From the NCBI GenBank assembly GCA_021404985.1, contig QWHP01000022.1:1-13298 (forward strand): a stretch of 13,298 bases of DNA, in the 5' to 3' direction. Both the position numbers and the translations under genes were made by a program. Below the pieces are notes generated by a model. The model had not been told where the DNA came from. It made no database searches and was given only the letters and a program-made list of their open reading frames with translations. Source of the DNA: Actinobacteria bacterium ATB1. GTDB taxonomy: Bacteria > Actinomycetota > Acidimicrobiia > UBA2766. This document shows positions 1 through 6,916 of the stretch, piece by piece (position 1 is the first letter of the stretch; each line of letters opens with the position of its first letter).

Positions 1-582
1 GTGAGGGGCGACGAGCCCTTCCGGATCAGCGCCGCGGGACAGACGGTGGTTGCTGCCGCCCTGACCGACTGGACGGTCCGCCCCGAGGACGCGCCTTCGG
101 GGCGCAAGACGGCGCGACCCTCTCTCGTCCTCGAAGGTCCCAAGGGGGCGACCGCTCCGCTCGCGGTGACCGGGTTCAATGCGCCGCTACGCGTGACCGA
201 CGCCGGTCCGGTCGAAGTGAGGTTCGTCCTTTCCAAACCGGCGGTCGTGTCCCTGGTCGTCGAAGGGCCGGCGGGCTCGCGCACCATCGAGATCGGAGAC
301 GGCGAACCACTCGACAGCGGAGCCCACTCTGCCACAGTCGACCTCGATACGGGAGGGATCTACGGGGTGTCCGTTCGGGCCGAGGACGGGGACGACGTGG
401 CGCTGTCGCCAAGCCTTTCGGTCGACATAGATCCGATCCCCGCAGGCCCCACCCTCCTGCAGGCTGTCTCGGCCGTTGTCTTCTGTTCCGTCCTCGTCGT
501 TGTGGCGCTCTGGCGGCGGAGGGTACGGCTCGAGCGGAAGCACCCGCGGGGACGGGAATTTCTCACAGATGACCCGTGCTGA
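1..582 (+). CDS. C-terminal part of a membrane-anchored extracytoplasmic protein (5' partial)
   Basis: The frame is open from base 1, so the GTG there is probably not the true start and the gene most likely begins upstream. The visible 193 residues are beta-rich and secretory in character. Residues about 62-145 carry the spacing of an Ig-like fold resembling FlgD-type Ig domains (a VEVRFVLSKP strand, then LDSGAHSATVDLDTGGIYGVSV). A single hydrophobic helix follows at about 151-171, then a basic tail beginning RRRVRLERK, so the bulk should lie outside the membrane with a short cytoplasmic end. I recognise no catalytic motif and cannot assign a substrate. A surface or cell-envelope role is inference from topology only. 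The stop lies about 32 bp before the preferred start of the NifU-like gene, so the two may be co-transcribed. Confidence 0.6.
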   Translation: MRGDEPFRISAAGQTVVAAALTDWTVRPEDAPSGRKTARPSLVLEGPKGATAPLAVTGFNAPLRVTDAGPVEVRFVLSKPAVVSLVVEGPAGSRTIEIGDGEPLDSGAHSATVDLDTGGIYGVSVRAEDGDDVALSPSLSVDIDPIPAGPTLLQAVSAVVFCSVLVVVALWRRRVRLERKHPRGREFLTDDPC

Positions 583-614
583 ATTACGATGACTGGAACC
601 CGACAGAGGTGCCG

Positions 615-896
615 ATGCCCGACAGCCCCCCCGAGAGCCCGCAAGAGACCGCAGAGACGAACACGGTCGACATCAAGAAGCAGGTCGAGGACGTCATCGA
701 GATGATCCGCCCTGCCCTTCAGATGGACGGTGGGGACATCGCACTCGTGGACATCGACGACGATTCGAACGTCCACGTCGAGCTCCACGGGGCCTGTGTC
801 GGCTGCCCGGCTTCGTTGATGACGCTCAAGGCTGGAGTGGAACGAATCCTCAAGGACCGCATCCCGGAGGTGAACGAGGTCCTGACCCTCCAGTGA
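615..896 (+). CDS. NifU C-terminal-domain Fe-S cluster scaffold protein
   Basis: This 93-residue protein is a stand-alone NifU C-terminal domain. The core runs from about residue 18 (VDIKKQVEDVIEMIRPALQ) and includes MDGGDIALVDI and the signature HGACVGCPAS. The two cysteines at residues 61 and 64 form the CxxC that binds a transient [4Fe-4S] or [2Fe-2S] cluster between two monomers. Proteins of this family hand assembled clusters to apo-enzymes in the cytoplasm. I chose ATG 615 because an AGAGGT Shine-Dalgarno-like stretch lies at about 604-609. The open frame extends back to a GTG at 576 that would overlap the upstream gene by 7 bp and add 13 unconserved residues. The length fits short actinobacterial NifU-like proteins. 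No other suf/isc gene is visible here. Confidence 0.9.
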   Translation: MPDSPPESPQETAETNTVDIKKQVEDVIEMIRPALQMDGGDIALVDIDDDSNVHVELHGACVGCPASLMTLKAGVERILKDRIPEVNEVLTLQ

Positions 897-937
897 CCCC
901 GCTGGTTCCCGGGGGAGGAAATCGAGTCAGAAGACCC

Positions 938-973
938 TCCGGGGCTTCGCCCGGACCCGCGAGCCTCCGGCTC
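938..973 (+). terminator. Tandem hairpins downstream of the NifU-like gene
   Basis: Two small perfect hairpins occur about 40-75 bp after the NifU-like stop. The first pairs TCCGGG (938-943) with CCCGGA (950-955) around a GCTTCG loop. The second pairs GAGCC (961-965) with GGCTC (969-973) around TCC. There is no U-tract, so this is at best a weak or factor-dependent terminator. Confidence 0.3.
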
Positions 974-1204
974 TTGCGAAGTGTCGAGCGCTGCGCCCAG
1001 ACGCAACCCGATGCCTGTCACACCTGGGTCTCAGGGTGCGCGTCAGGCATGTCCCCCAAGGAGTTGAGTCCCCATGGTGAGGAGCTGGTCCGTACCGCGG
1101 ACGTCCCACCGGGAGTCTCCCGATGCAGACGTGTTGCCCCCTCGCGGACCGATACCCATGTGGGCTCCGTGATCCGGCAAGAGCCCGGGGTGCATGCGAG
1201 AGGA

Positions 1205-1351
1205 GGGGCCCGGATGCTCGCTTGCCCCGGAGTTGGTCCCGACGTCGCCGCCACGTCGGGACTACCGCGACGAAGGCAAGGAACGCCGAGAACATCCGCC
1301 GCCTGGAGCGCAACATCGCCCGCGATCTCTTCCAGTATCTACCCCGCCGAA
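1205..1351 (+). pseudogene. Possible frameshifted relic of an IS110-type transposase C-terminus
   Basis: One frame (from about 1214) reads MLACPGVGPDVAA. This resembles the helix-hairpin-helix PGVGP..AA segment at the start of the C-terminal domain of IS110-family transposases. A different frame (1291-1350) then reads NIRRLERNIARDLF, reminiscent of the RCLKRYIARE-type tail of some members. The pieces lie in different frames and most of the intervening domain is missing, so if real this is an old, non-functional remnant. I saw no N-terminal DEDD motifs and no element ends. The resemblance is from memory of family motifs and could be chance. Confidence 0.25.
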
Positions 1352-1659
1352 CAATCCGACCTCCCAAGGTGTTGGGCCGGCCCCCGCTTCCGCTGACGTC
1401 CCCCGGGACTGCCCTCATGCCGACCTGCCGCCCTTTCGCCACCCTTCTCACGTGGGCATCGCGACCTGACAAGAGCCTGCCTGGCCCTCTGCCATGGCCC
1501 ACTCTGTGCCGTACAACCGCCCACTCTCCCGACACCCAATCCCAACCGACAGACCGACCCGGACCGGGCGTCCGGCACTCCGCGCGATTCCGCAGGGATC
1601 GCGCGGATGCATCCGTCGCAACCAGGATCAGGTTCGGGGCGAGGAGACCACCACCGACA

Positions 1660-1820
1660 GAAACCGAAAGAGGACGTTTGGCATCAATGGGAGCGCCGGA
1701 AACATCTTTCGGGTGTTCGTCCCAGGCGCGAAGAACAGCATCGTCCAGGTTCGTGCCGACTGCCGCCGAGTCAGCCGGCAGTGCGAGAGCGGCCTCCGGC
1801 AGGACTGCCTCCCACAACAT
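1660..1820 (-). pseudogene. Possible relic of a transposase N-terminus
   Basis: Read on the minus strand from ATG 1820, the translation begins MLWEAVLPEAALALPAD and continues with a TNLDDAV stretch. This recalls the conserved N-terminus of certain DDE transposases (LPxE...LPAELAxVDxxLDD). After about 40 residues the similarity fades, and codon use becomes T-rich at third positions (GAT, GTT, CTT, GGT), unlike genuine genes in this window. No catalytic DDE region follows. I treat it as a decayed fragment; chance resemblance is possible. Confidence 0.22.
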
Positions 1821-1867
1821 CGCGTGATCGCCTGATCGGGGCTTAGCCGGTGCCGGTGGCTGCCAGG

Positions 1868-1873
1868 TACCCT
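1868..1873 (+). promoter_or_regulatory. Candidate -10 box (TACCCT) for a leaderless meaB transcript
   Basis: TACCCT matches the actinobacterial TANNNT -10 pattern and ends 8 nt before the meaB ATG at 1882. Transcription would therefore start at or next to the start codon. No Shine-Dalgarno sequence precedes that ATG, which supports a leaderless message. No convincing -35 is visible. The same GGTACCCTC string occurs upstream of the methyltransferase gene starting at 10345. Confidence 0.35.
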
Positions 1874-1881
1874 CGACGCGG

Positions 1882-2847
1882 ATGACCCTGCCGAGCAGCC
1901 CCGCAGACCTTCTCGATGCCGCGCGCGCAGGCAGCCGCGCAGCGCTCGCGCGCCTGCTGTCGCTCGCAGAGAGCGACCGCGAAGCCGAGGTCGTCAAGGC
2001 AGTCCATCCAGCGAGCGGGAACGCCCACGTGATCGGGTTCACAGGCGCGCCTGGCGCCGGCAAGTCAACTCTCGTGGACGCCGTCATCACGTTGCTGAGG
2101 TCGCGCGATGTCGAAGTGGGCGTGCTCGCCGTCGACCCGTCCTCTCCGTTCTCCGGGGGGGCGATACTCGGGGACCGCGTCCGGATGCAGGAGCACGCCC
2201 TCGACTCGGGTGTCTTCATCCGATCCATGGCGTCACGGGGCGCCCTCGGAGGCCTGTCGCTTGCGGCACCGAGCGCGATCCGAGTCCTCGACGCCACGGG
2301 CAAGCCCTGCGTGCTCGTCGAGACCGTCGGCGTCGGCCAGGTCGAGGTCGAGATCGTCGAGAACGCGGACACCGTGGTGGTCGTCGTGAATCCCGGATGG
2401 GGCGACGCCATTCAGGCCGCCAAGGCGGGTCTCATGGAGATAGCGGACGTCTTCGTGGTGAACAAGGCGGACCGGCCAGGGGCGGACCAGGCAGTCAGCG
2501 ACCTCGAGGCAATGCTCGAGATGGCAGCGCCCGTCGACTGGACTCCACCCGTCGTGAGGGCCGTGGCGGTCACCGGCGAGGGCGTGGAGGATCTCTGGAC
2601 GGCGATCGAGTCCCACCGCTCCTGGCTGGCAGAGGAAGGCAGGCTCGAGCGCCGCCGCCGGGAGCATCTGGTCGAGGAGCTGCGCAACATCGTCGTGGCG
2701 AGGATCGACGCGGACGTGCGGCTTCGTTGCGGCGGAGCTGAGTTCGACCGGCTCGTCGACGCCGTCCTGGCCCGGGACATCGACCCCCACTCGGCTGCCG
2801 AGGCGATGCTCGACCGATTTAGGCAAGGGGCCCCCGGGGGGGCATGA
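1882..2847 (+). CDS. meaB: MeaB, methylmalonyl-CoA mutase-associated GTPase (ArgK/MeaB family)
   Basis: This 321-residue G3E-type P-loop GTPase has the usual length for MeaB. Visible motifs: Walker A GAPGAGKS at 55-62, the family signature DPSSPFSGGAILGDR at 85-99, the switch region ETVGVGQVEVE at 147-157, NPGWGDAIQAAKAG at 170-183, and the guanine-specificity motif NKAD at 194-197. MeaB proteins gate adenosylcobalamin loading into methylmalonyl-CoA mutase and protect the enzyme from inactivation, using GTP hydrolysis. No mutase or epimerase gene lies in the window, so its partner must be elsewhere. It is the first gene of a plus-strand run; its stop is 9 bp before the enoyl-CoA hydratase start. 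The related mutases for isobutyryl-CoA or ethylmalonyl-CoA are alternative clients. Confidence 0.93.
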   Translation: MTLPSSPADLLDAARAGSRAALARLLSLAESDREAEVVKAVHPASGNAHVIGFTGAPGAGKSTLVDAVITLLRSRDVEVGVLAVDPSSPFSGGAILGDRVRMQEHALDSGVFIRSMASRGALGGLSLAAPSAIRVLDATGKPCVLVETVGVGQVEVEIVENADTVVVVVNPGWGDAIQAAKAGLMEIADVFVVNKADRPGADQAVSDLEAMLEMAAPVDWTPPVVRAVAVTGEGVEDLWTAIESHRSWLAEEGRLERRRREHLVEELRNIVVARIDADVRLRCGGAEFDRLVDAVLARDIDPHSAAEAMLDRFRQGAPGGA

Positions 2848-2856
2848 TCCCAGGAA

Positions 2857-3636
2857 ATGGAACACATCGAGGTCACCACCGAAGAAGGCGGAGTATCGGT
2901 CATCAGGCTTGCCCGCCCGCCAGTGAACGCCCTGAGCACAGCGCTCTTGAGCGAGATCCACGAGGCCGTGTCGGCGATGCGAGCCGACCCCTCCGTGAAG
3001 GCGGTCGTCGTCTGGGGTGGAGATTCGGTGTTCGCCGCAGGAGCCGACGTCGACGAGTTCCTCCCCCCGGCACCCGACAAAGCACGAGAGATCGCCGGTG
3101 GATTCAGGCGTGCGCTCGACGAGCTCGCCGGCCTGCCGCGTCCGACGATCGCCGCGATCACCGGGTACGCGCTCGGCGGCGGGCTCGAGCTCGCACTTGC
3201 GTGCGACTTCCGGGTCGCCGGAGACAACGCCCGGCTCGGTTTCCCGGAGATCCAGCTCGGGATCATCCCAGGCGGCGGAGGGACGCAACGCGCGGCCCGG
3301 CTGGTCGGGCCTGCTCGTGCCAAACAGCTCGTCTTCTCCGGCCGGCACGTCCGTGCTGTCGAAGCAGCCGAGATGGGTCTGGTCGACAGGGTGGTGGGGC
3401 CCGACGAGGTCTACGGCGCGGCTCTGGATTGGGCGGGCAAGCTTGCTGCCGGGGCGGTCGTCGCGATAGGCCTCGCGAAGAGGGCGATCGACGGTGGAGC
3501 CGGCGTCGCGCTCGAAGGCGGGCTCGACCTCGAGGAGGAGTGCTTCGCGGAGAGCTTCGCGACGCAGGATGCCCGAAGAGGCATCGAGTCCTTCCTCGAG
3601 CACGGTCCCGGGAAAGCGGTGTTCGAGGGCGACTGA
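2857..3636 (+). CDS. Enoyl-CoA hydratase/isomerase (crotonase family)
   Basis: This 259-residue crotonase-fold protein probably hydrates trans-2-enoyl-CoA. The oxyanion-hole segments are FAAGADV (59-65) and GYALGGGLELALACD (103-117). Both acidic catalytic residues of true hydratases are present: Glu111 in GGGLELAL and Glu131 in GFPEIQLGIIPGGGGTQR. A stop codon lies in frame four codons upstream of ATG 2857, so this is the first possible start. The only purine-rich element (AGGA, 2852-2855) sits one base from the ATG, so translation may depend on coupling to meaB, which ends 9 bp upstream. By position next to a methyltransferase of about 325 aa it matches M. tuberculosis echA17 (Rv3039c), recalled from memory. 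The acyl substrate cannot be deduced. Confidence 0.92.
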   Translation: MEHIEVTTEEGGVSVIRLARPPVNALSTALLSEIHEAVSAMRADPSVKAVVVWGGDSVFAAGADVDEFLPPAPDKAREIAGGFRRALDELAGLPRPTIAAITGYALGGGLELALACDFRVAGDNARLGFPEIQLGIIPGGGGTQRAARLVGPARAKQLVFSGRHVRAVEAAEMGLVDRVVGPDEVYGAALDWAGKLAAGAVVAIGLAKRAIDGGAGVALEGGLDLEEECFAESFATQDARRGIESFLEHGPGKAVFEGD

Positions 3637-3682
3637 GGTCTCGTCAGAGAGAGCGACCCCGAGGAAGGAACGAGCACAGGAC

Positions 3683-4654
3683 ATGGGCACAGGCAAGACC
3701 TACGGCTCGGCATCGTTCGAGGAAGCCGTCGACGGGGACGGCGACTTCGATCCGCGCCTCCTCGATCCCAAGGTCGCGAACATCCTGTACCACGACCGCG
3801 CCGCCGACGACTACGACGACAAGTGGTCGATCCAGTACGACGAACGGACGCTGGCATACGCAGAAGACAGGGTATTCAAGGTCGTTCCCGAACGCGTCGA
3901 GTTCGGACGCGCGCTCGAGGTCGGCGCAGGTACCGGGTTCTTCATCCTGCACCTCTGGAAGGGCGGGTGGGTCCGCGAGGGCGCTGCCACCGACATCTCG
4001 CCGAAGATCCTCGAGCGGTGTGCCGCCAACGCCCGGAGCCTCGGTTGGGAACTCGAGACGAGCGTGGCCGACGCCGAGAAGTTGCCTTACGACGACGACT
4101 CCTTCGACCTCGTCCTCGGCCACGCTTTTCTTCACCACATCCCGGAACCGGCGCAGTGCCTGAGGGAGATGGCCCGGGTCTGCGCTCCCGGGGGGACGGT
4201 GCTCATCGCGGGCGAACCCACCCAACGGGGACATGCGATCGCCGAGGTGGCCAAGAAGGTCACCTCCCACGGGATCGACGTCATGAGGTTGACGCCGCTC
4301 GGCCGGGGCTGGAAGAGACGGCAGAAGTCAGCGGACGAGAAGAGGACGGACGCTCTCGAGACCGTCGTGGACATCTGGGAGTTCGATCCCGAGCGGGTCG
4401 CCGGGATGGCCGAGGGTGCCGGTCTCGTCGACGTGCGATACGAGACCGAGGAGCTCCTCTCCTCGATGTTCGGCTGGTTCTCCAAGACCGTCGAGGGAAA
4501 TGCGCCACCGGGACTCCTCGACGCACGTTGGGCGTGGTTCGCGTACCGGAACTACATGCGCCTCTCTTGGGTCGACGAGCACCTGCTCTATCGATTCGTG
4601 CCCAAGCGCTGGTTCTACAACATCGTTCTTGCGGGCACGAAGCCCGACAGTTGA
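3683..4654 (+). CDS. Class I SAM-dependent methyltransferase
   Basis: This 323-residue protein has a Rossmann-type methyltransferase core. Motif I is ALEVGAGTGFF (78-87), the acidic ribose-binding end of strand 2 is ATDIS (102-106), the VADAEKLPYDDDSFDLV stretch (128-144) holds motifs II/III, and AFLHHIPEP (148-156) and APGGTVLIAGEP (168-179) follow. The N-terminal about 70 residues and the long C-terminal part (from about 200), with aromatic-rich segments WAWFAYRNYMRLSW and RFVPKRWFYNI, are probably substrate-specific. Upstream in-frame starts lie inside the enoyl-CoA hydratase gene, so ATG 3683 is preferred; GAGGAAGGA at 3661-3669 is a distant Shine-Dalgarno candidate. Its length and place next to the crotonase match Rv3038c (about 327 aa, from memory). 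The methyl acceptor is unknown; a sugar or lipid of the neighbouring glucan pathway is inference. Confidence 0.85.
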   Translation: MGTGKTYGSASFEEAVDGDGDFDPRLLDPKVANILYHDRAADDYDDKWSIQYDERTLAYAEDRVFKVVPERVEFGRALEVGAGTGFFILHLWKGGWVREGAATDISPKILERCAANARSLGWELETSVADAEKLPYDDDSFDLVLGHAFLHHIPEPAQCLREMARVCAPGGTVLIAGEPTQRGHAIAEVAKKVTSHGIDVMRLTPLGRGWKRRQKSADEKRTDALETVVDIWEFDPERVAGMAEGAGLVDVRYETEELLSSMFGWFSKTVEGNAPPGLLDARWAWFAYRNYMRLSWVDEHLLYRFVPKRWFYNIVLAGTKPDS

Positions 4655-4664
4655 GACGGGCCAC

Positions 4665-5360
4665 GTGGGCACCTCGCCACTGCAAGAGCTCGACCGGAGC
4701 CGGAGGCGTCTCAGGATTCTCGCAGCCCGGGACTTCGCGGTCCGCAACCTGAGCTGGATCAGGGAGCGCCGCGCCTTCACCCCGAACCACGCGGTGCTCG
4801 CCGCCAGGTTCATGGGACTGCGGCTCACGCAGCCCTGGATCGAGACGGACGGCATGACCTTTCTCGGCAAGGGCGTCGACCTCTCTGCCCGGCCGGGCAT
4901 GGGGCACATCTCGATCGGGCGTTTCGTCTGGATCGGGAACAACTGCGCCCTTCGCTGCCACGAGGGGCATCTGCGCGTCGGGGACAAGACCGTGTTCGGC
5001 TCGAACAACGTCGTGAACTGCTACCTCGACATCGAGATCGGGAGCGAGTGCATCTTCGCTGACTGGATCTACGTCTGCGACTTCGACCATCGATTCGGCG
5101 ACCCGCATCTCCCGATCCGCTCACAGGGGATCGACGTCGAACCCGTCCGGATCGGCAACGGTGTTTGGCTCGGTGAGAAGACCACCGTCCTGAAGGGGGT
5201 GACGATCGGCGACGGGGCCGTGATCGCGTCCCACGCGATGGTCAACAAGGACGTTCCGCCGGGTGCGATCGTCGGGGGTGTCCCAGCGCGCATACTCAAG
5301 TACCGGCCAGGCTGGGAGGACGGGGTGCCCGAGCAGCACCCGGGAGTGAAGGGATGGTGA
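4665..5360 (+). CDS. Left-handed beta-helix (hexapeptide) O-acyltransferase
   Basis: This 231-residue protein belongs to the WbbJ/maltose O-acetyltransferase-type hexapeptide group. Hexapeptide turns run from about residue 66 to 195 (LGKGVDL, HISIGRFVWIGNNC, LRVGDKTVFGSNNVV, VRIGNGVWLGEKTTVLKGVTIGDGAVIASH) and end in the family cap VPPGAIVGGVPARILKY (197-213). The DFDHRF loop (139-144) supplies the usual catalytic histidine (His142). GTG 4665 is the first start codon after the methyltransferase stop, 10 bp downstream; no strong Shine-Dalgarno is visible, so coupling is likely. The N-terminal about 60 residues are basic and helical. Acetyl- or longer acyl-CoA would be the donor. Its place facing the GT4 gene parallels Rv3034c of the mycobacterial MGLP locus, so acylation of a glucan is a reasonable guess. 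Confidence 0.88.
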   Translation: MGTSPLQELDRSRRRLRILAARDFAVRNLSWIRERRAFTPNHAVLAARFMGLRLTQPWIETDGMTFLGKGVDLSARPGMGHISIGRFVWIGNNCALRCHEGHLRVGDKTVFGSNNVVNCYLDIEIGSECIFADWIYVCDFDHRFGDPHLPIRSQGIDVEPVRIGNGVWLGEKTTVLKGVTIGDGAVIASHAMVNKDVPPGAIVGGVPARILKYRPGWEDGVPEQHPGVKGW

Positions 5361-5379
5361 GGTTGCAGTCGCCGGGAAC

Positions 5380-6696
5380 TCAGGGTGCTGCGAGGTCGCC
5401 GGTACCCTGCGCCAGCTCGTCCTCCCTGTCGACGACCGAGCGGTAGGCCATACTGGCGTCCCACACGAGTCGGAGGGGCGGCCGTTCCTCGATGCTTCCC
5501 GTGGCTCGCAGCGATTCCTCCTCCTGGATCGCCTTCTCGTAGATCTCGGTCGTCTGGCGCGCGATGACACGCCAGCTCCGGGACGAGGAGGCGCGCCTGC
5601 CGCCTGCGACGAGGCGTCCGGCGAGCTCCCCGTCGTGGATCACCTCGAGGATGTGGGTCGCGAGCGCGTCGCTGTTCTCCGGCTCCACGCGGAGGCCGTT
5701 TGCTCCGTGGTCGACGAGCTCACGCAGGCCCCCGGTGTCACCCACGATGACCGGCACGTGCGCCGCCATGGCCTCGAGGGCCACTATGCCGAAGGGCTCG
5801 TAGATGCTCGGTGCGACGACAACAGAGGCTTGGCGGTAGAGGGCGGGCATGCGTGCCGAGTCCATGAACCCCAGGAACTCGAAGTGCTCGGAGAGGCCGT
5901 GCTCGTCCACTAGCCTCCTGAGCCCCTCGCCGTAGGTCCCCTCACCGGCGACGACGAAGCGTACATCCGGCTTCGAATCCAGGATCGAAGGGGCGGCATC
6001 GATGAGGGTCTGGACGCCCTTCTCGTACTCGAGACGGCCGGCGAAGAGGACGATCGGGCGCTCCGAGTCCCTCGGGATCGAAAGCTCCGTCCGCTCCGGC
6101 ACTGTGCCGGCGTCGTCCGACATCCGCAGCGCCACGCCGTTGGGTACCACGTCGAGCTTGGCGGGAGGCAGTTCGAAGATGTGCTGGACCTGCTCCCGCA
6201 TGTAGTTCGAGCACGTGATGACGCGCCGCGCCACGTAGGTGAGCCACCACTCGACCTGGTGGATGAACCTGTTCATCTCGTCGGGCAGCCAACCCTGGTG
6301 TCTGCCGTACTCGGTGGCGTGAACGGTCGCGACGACGGGAATCGAGAAGAGCTCGTGCAGGCTGGCGGCGGCGTAGGCGACGAGCCAGTCGTGGGCGTGG
6401 ATCACGTCGAACTGGCGGCCGTGGAGGAGTTGAACTCCCGCTTGGACCAGGCCGAGGTTGAACTGGAGGACCCAGGTGATCAGGTTCCCCTCGGGTACGA
6501 CCGGCGGGTACTCGGGCACGCGGTGCACGTGGATCGGCCCCTGCACCTCCTCTTGTGGCCGGTCGGCTGCACCTCGAGTGAGTACGTGGATCTCGTGGCC
6601 TTCGGCTGCCAGTGCCTCGGTGAGCCGGTCGACATGCCTGCCGAGCCCACCGACGATCGTGGGCGGGAACTCCCATGAGATGACCAGAACGCGCAT
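5380..6696 (-). CDS. GT4-family glycosyltransferase, probable alpha-1,4-glucosyltransferase (Rv3032-like)
   Basis: This is a 438-residue GT-B fold enzyme. The N-terminal acceptor domain starts MRVLVISWEFPPTIVGGLGR, with the glycine-rich GGLGRHV loop at 16-22, and contains HAHDW at 100-104 and HATEYGRHQGW at 126-136. The C-terminal donor domain has FAGRLEYEKG (218-227; Arg221 and Lys226 contact the donor phosphates), VAGEGTY (249-255) and the E-x7-E motif YEPFGIVALE (Glu300, Glu308). Retaining transfer from UDP- or ADP-glucose to the non-reducing end of an alpha-1,4-glucan is the expected reaction. An upstream in-frame ATG would add 23 residues without conservation; ATG 6696 fits the family. 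The gene converges on the acyltransferase with a 19-bp gap. No Shine-Dalgarno is visible; a TAGGCT box 7 nt upstream suggests a leaderless message. General glycogen synthesis is the alternative role. Confidence 0.88.
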   Translation of the reverse strand: MRVLVISWEFPPTIVGGLGRHVDRLTEALAAEGHEIHVLTRGAADRPQEEVQGPIHVHRVPEYPPVVPEGNLITWVLQFNLGLVQAGVQLLHGRQFDVIHAHDWLVAYAAASLHELFSIPVVATVHATEYGRHQGWLPDEMNRFIHQVEWWLTYVARRVITCSNYMREQVQHIFELPPAKLDVVPNGVALRMSDDAGTVPERTELSIPRDSERPIVLFAGRLEYEKGVQTLIDAAPSILDSKPDVRFVVAGEGTYGEGLRRLVDEHGLSEHFEFLGFMDSARMPALYRQASVVVAPSIYEPFGIVALEAMAAHVPVIVGDTGGLRELVDHGANGLRVEPENSDALATHILEVIHDGELAGRLVAGGRRASSSRSWRVIARQTTEIYEKAIQEEESLRATGSIEERPPLRLVWDASMAYRSVVDREDELAQGTGDLAAP

Positions 6697-6703
6697 TCGC
6701 AGG

Positions 6704-6709
6704 AGCCTA
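6704..6709 (-). promoter_or_regulatory. Candidate -10 box (TAGGCT) for leaderless GT4 transcript
   Basis: On the minus strand TAGGCT fits TANNNT and ends 7 nt before the GT4 start codon. There is no Shine-Dalgarno between them. A weak -35-like TGGCGA lies 17 bp further upstream (6727-6732). This would let the glycosyltransferase be expressed apart from the operon formed by the other three minus-strand genes. Confidence 0.3.
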
Positions 6710-6805
6710 CAGATCCCGCTGTTCGCTCGCCAGAGAACGCAAGGGCCCCTGATCGGCCGCTGCATCTGGATTGCAGCTGGGGGTTGCGACCGGTCGCCGT
6801 GAGGG

Positions 6806-6819
6806 GGGCGCCTGCGCCC
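6806..6819 (-). terminator. GC-rich hairpin between galT and the GT4 gene
   Basis: GGGCGC and GCGCCC form a perfect inverted repeat (5-bp stem with a CCTG or CAGG loop) about 100 bp after the galT stop. It lacks a following U-tract, so it is only a weak candidate for partial termination between galT and the GT4 gene. Confidence 0.22.
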
Positions 6820-6877
6820 GTCTCTGGCCTCGGTGGCTTCGACCGGGGGTTACGGGCACACGCGGCAGGGCGATATC

Positions 6878-6900
6878 GTGTCCGAGTACGGGCAGGTATC
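6878..6900 (-). promoter_or_regulatory. Repeated cluster element, copy A
   Basis: On the minus strand this site reads TACCTGCCCG, 5 nt, GGACA. It lies 17 bp past the galT stop, in the gap before the GT4 gene. It differs from copy B (7982-8004) at only 3 of 23 positions and shares TACCTGCCCG and GGACA with copy C (10387-10410). An operator or other protein-binding role is inference. Confidence 0.35.
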
Positions 6901-6916
6901 AGGTGACGAGGGCCCT

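Larger units (their letters stand above)
897..1881. other. Gene-poor interval of about 1 kb with possible mobile-element relics
   Basis: I find no convincing intact gene here. Open frames exist on both strands because of the high GC content, but their translations are rich in Arg, Pro and Ser and lack coding-type third-position bias over any long stretch. Two short stretches recall transposases and are listed separately. I saw no tRNA, tmRNA, RNase P RNA or SRP RNA signature. The last 40 bp hold the presumed meaB promoter. Confidence 0.55.

Noticed and set aside
1123..1827. Plus-strand open frame of 234 codons in the gap
   Set aside because: Arg/Pro/Ser-rich translation without ribosome-binding site or steady codon bias; only a short transposase-like stretch is of interest.
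927..2411. Long minus-strand open frame of 494 codons across the gap and meaB
   Set aside because: It is mostly antisense to the unmistakable meaB gene and its translation there is a Ser/Thr/Arg-rich shadow. Only the 1660-1820 part recalls a protein family, as a decayed fragment.
2233..3696. Minus-strand open frame of 487 codons opposite meaB and the enoyl-CoA hydratase gene
   Set aside because: Antisense shadow caused by high GC content; no domain motif, while the plus strand carries two complete enzymes.
6697..6765. N-terminal extension of the GT4 protein by 23 residues from ATG 6765
   Set aside because: The extra residues are not like the family; the conserved MRVLVISWEFPP start and nearby -10 box favour ATG 6696.
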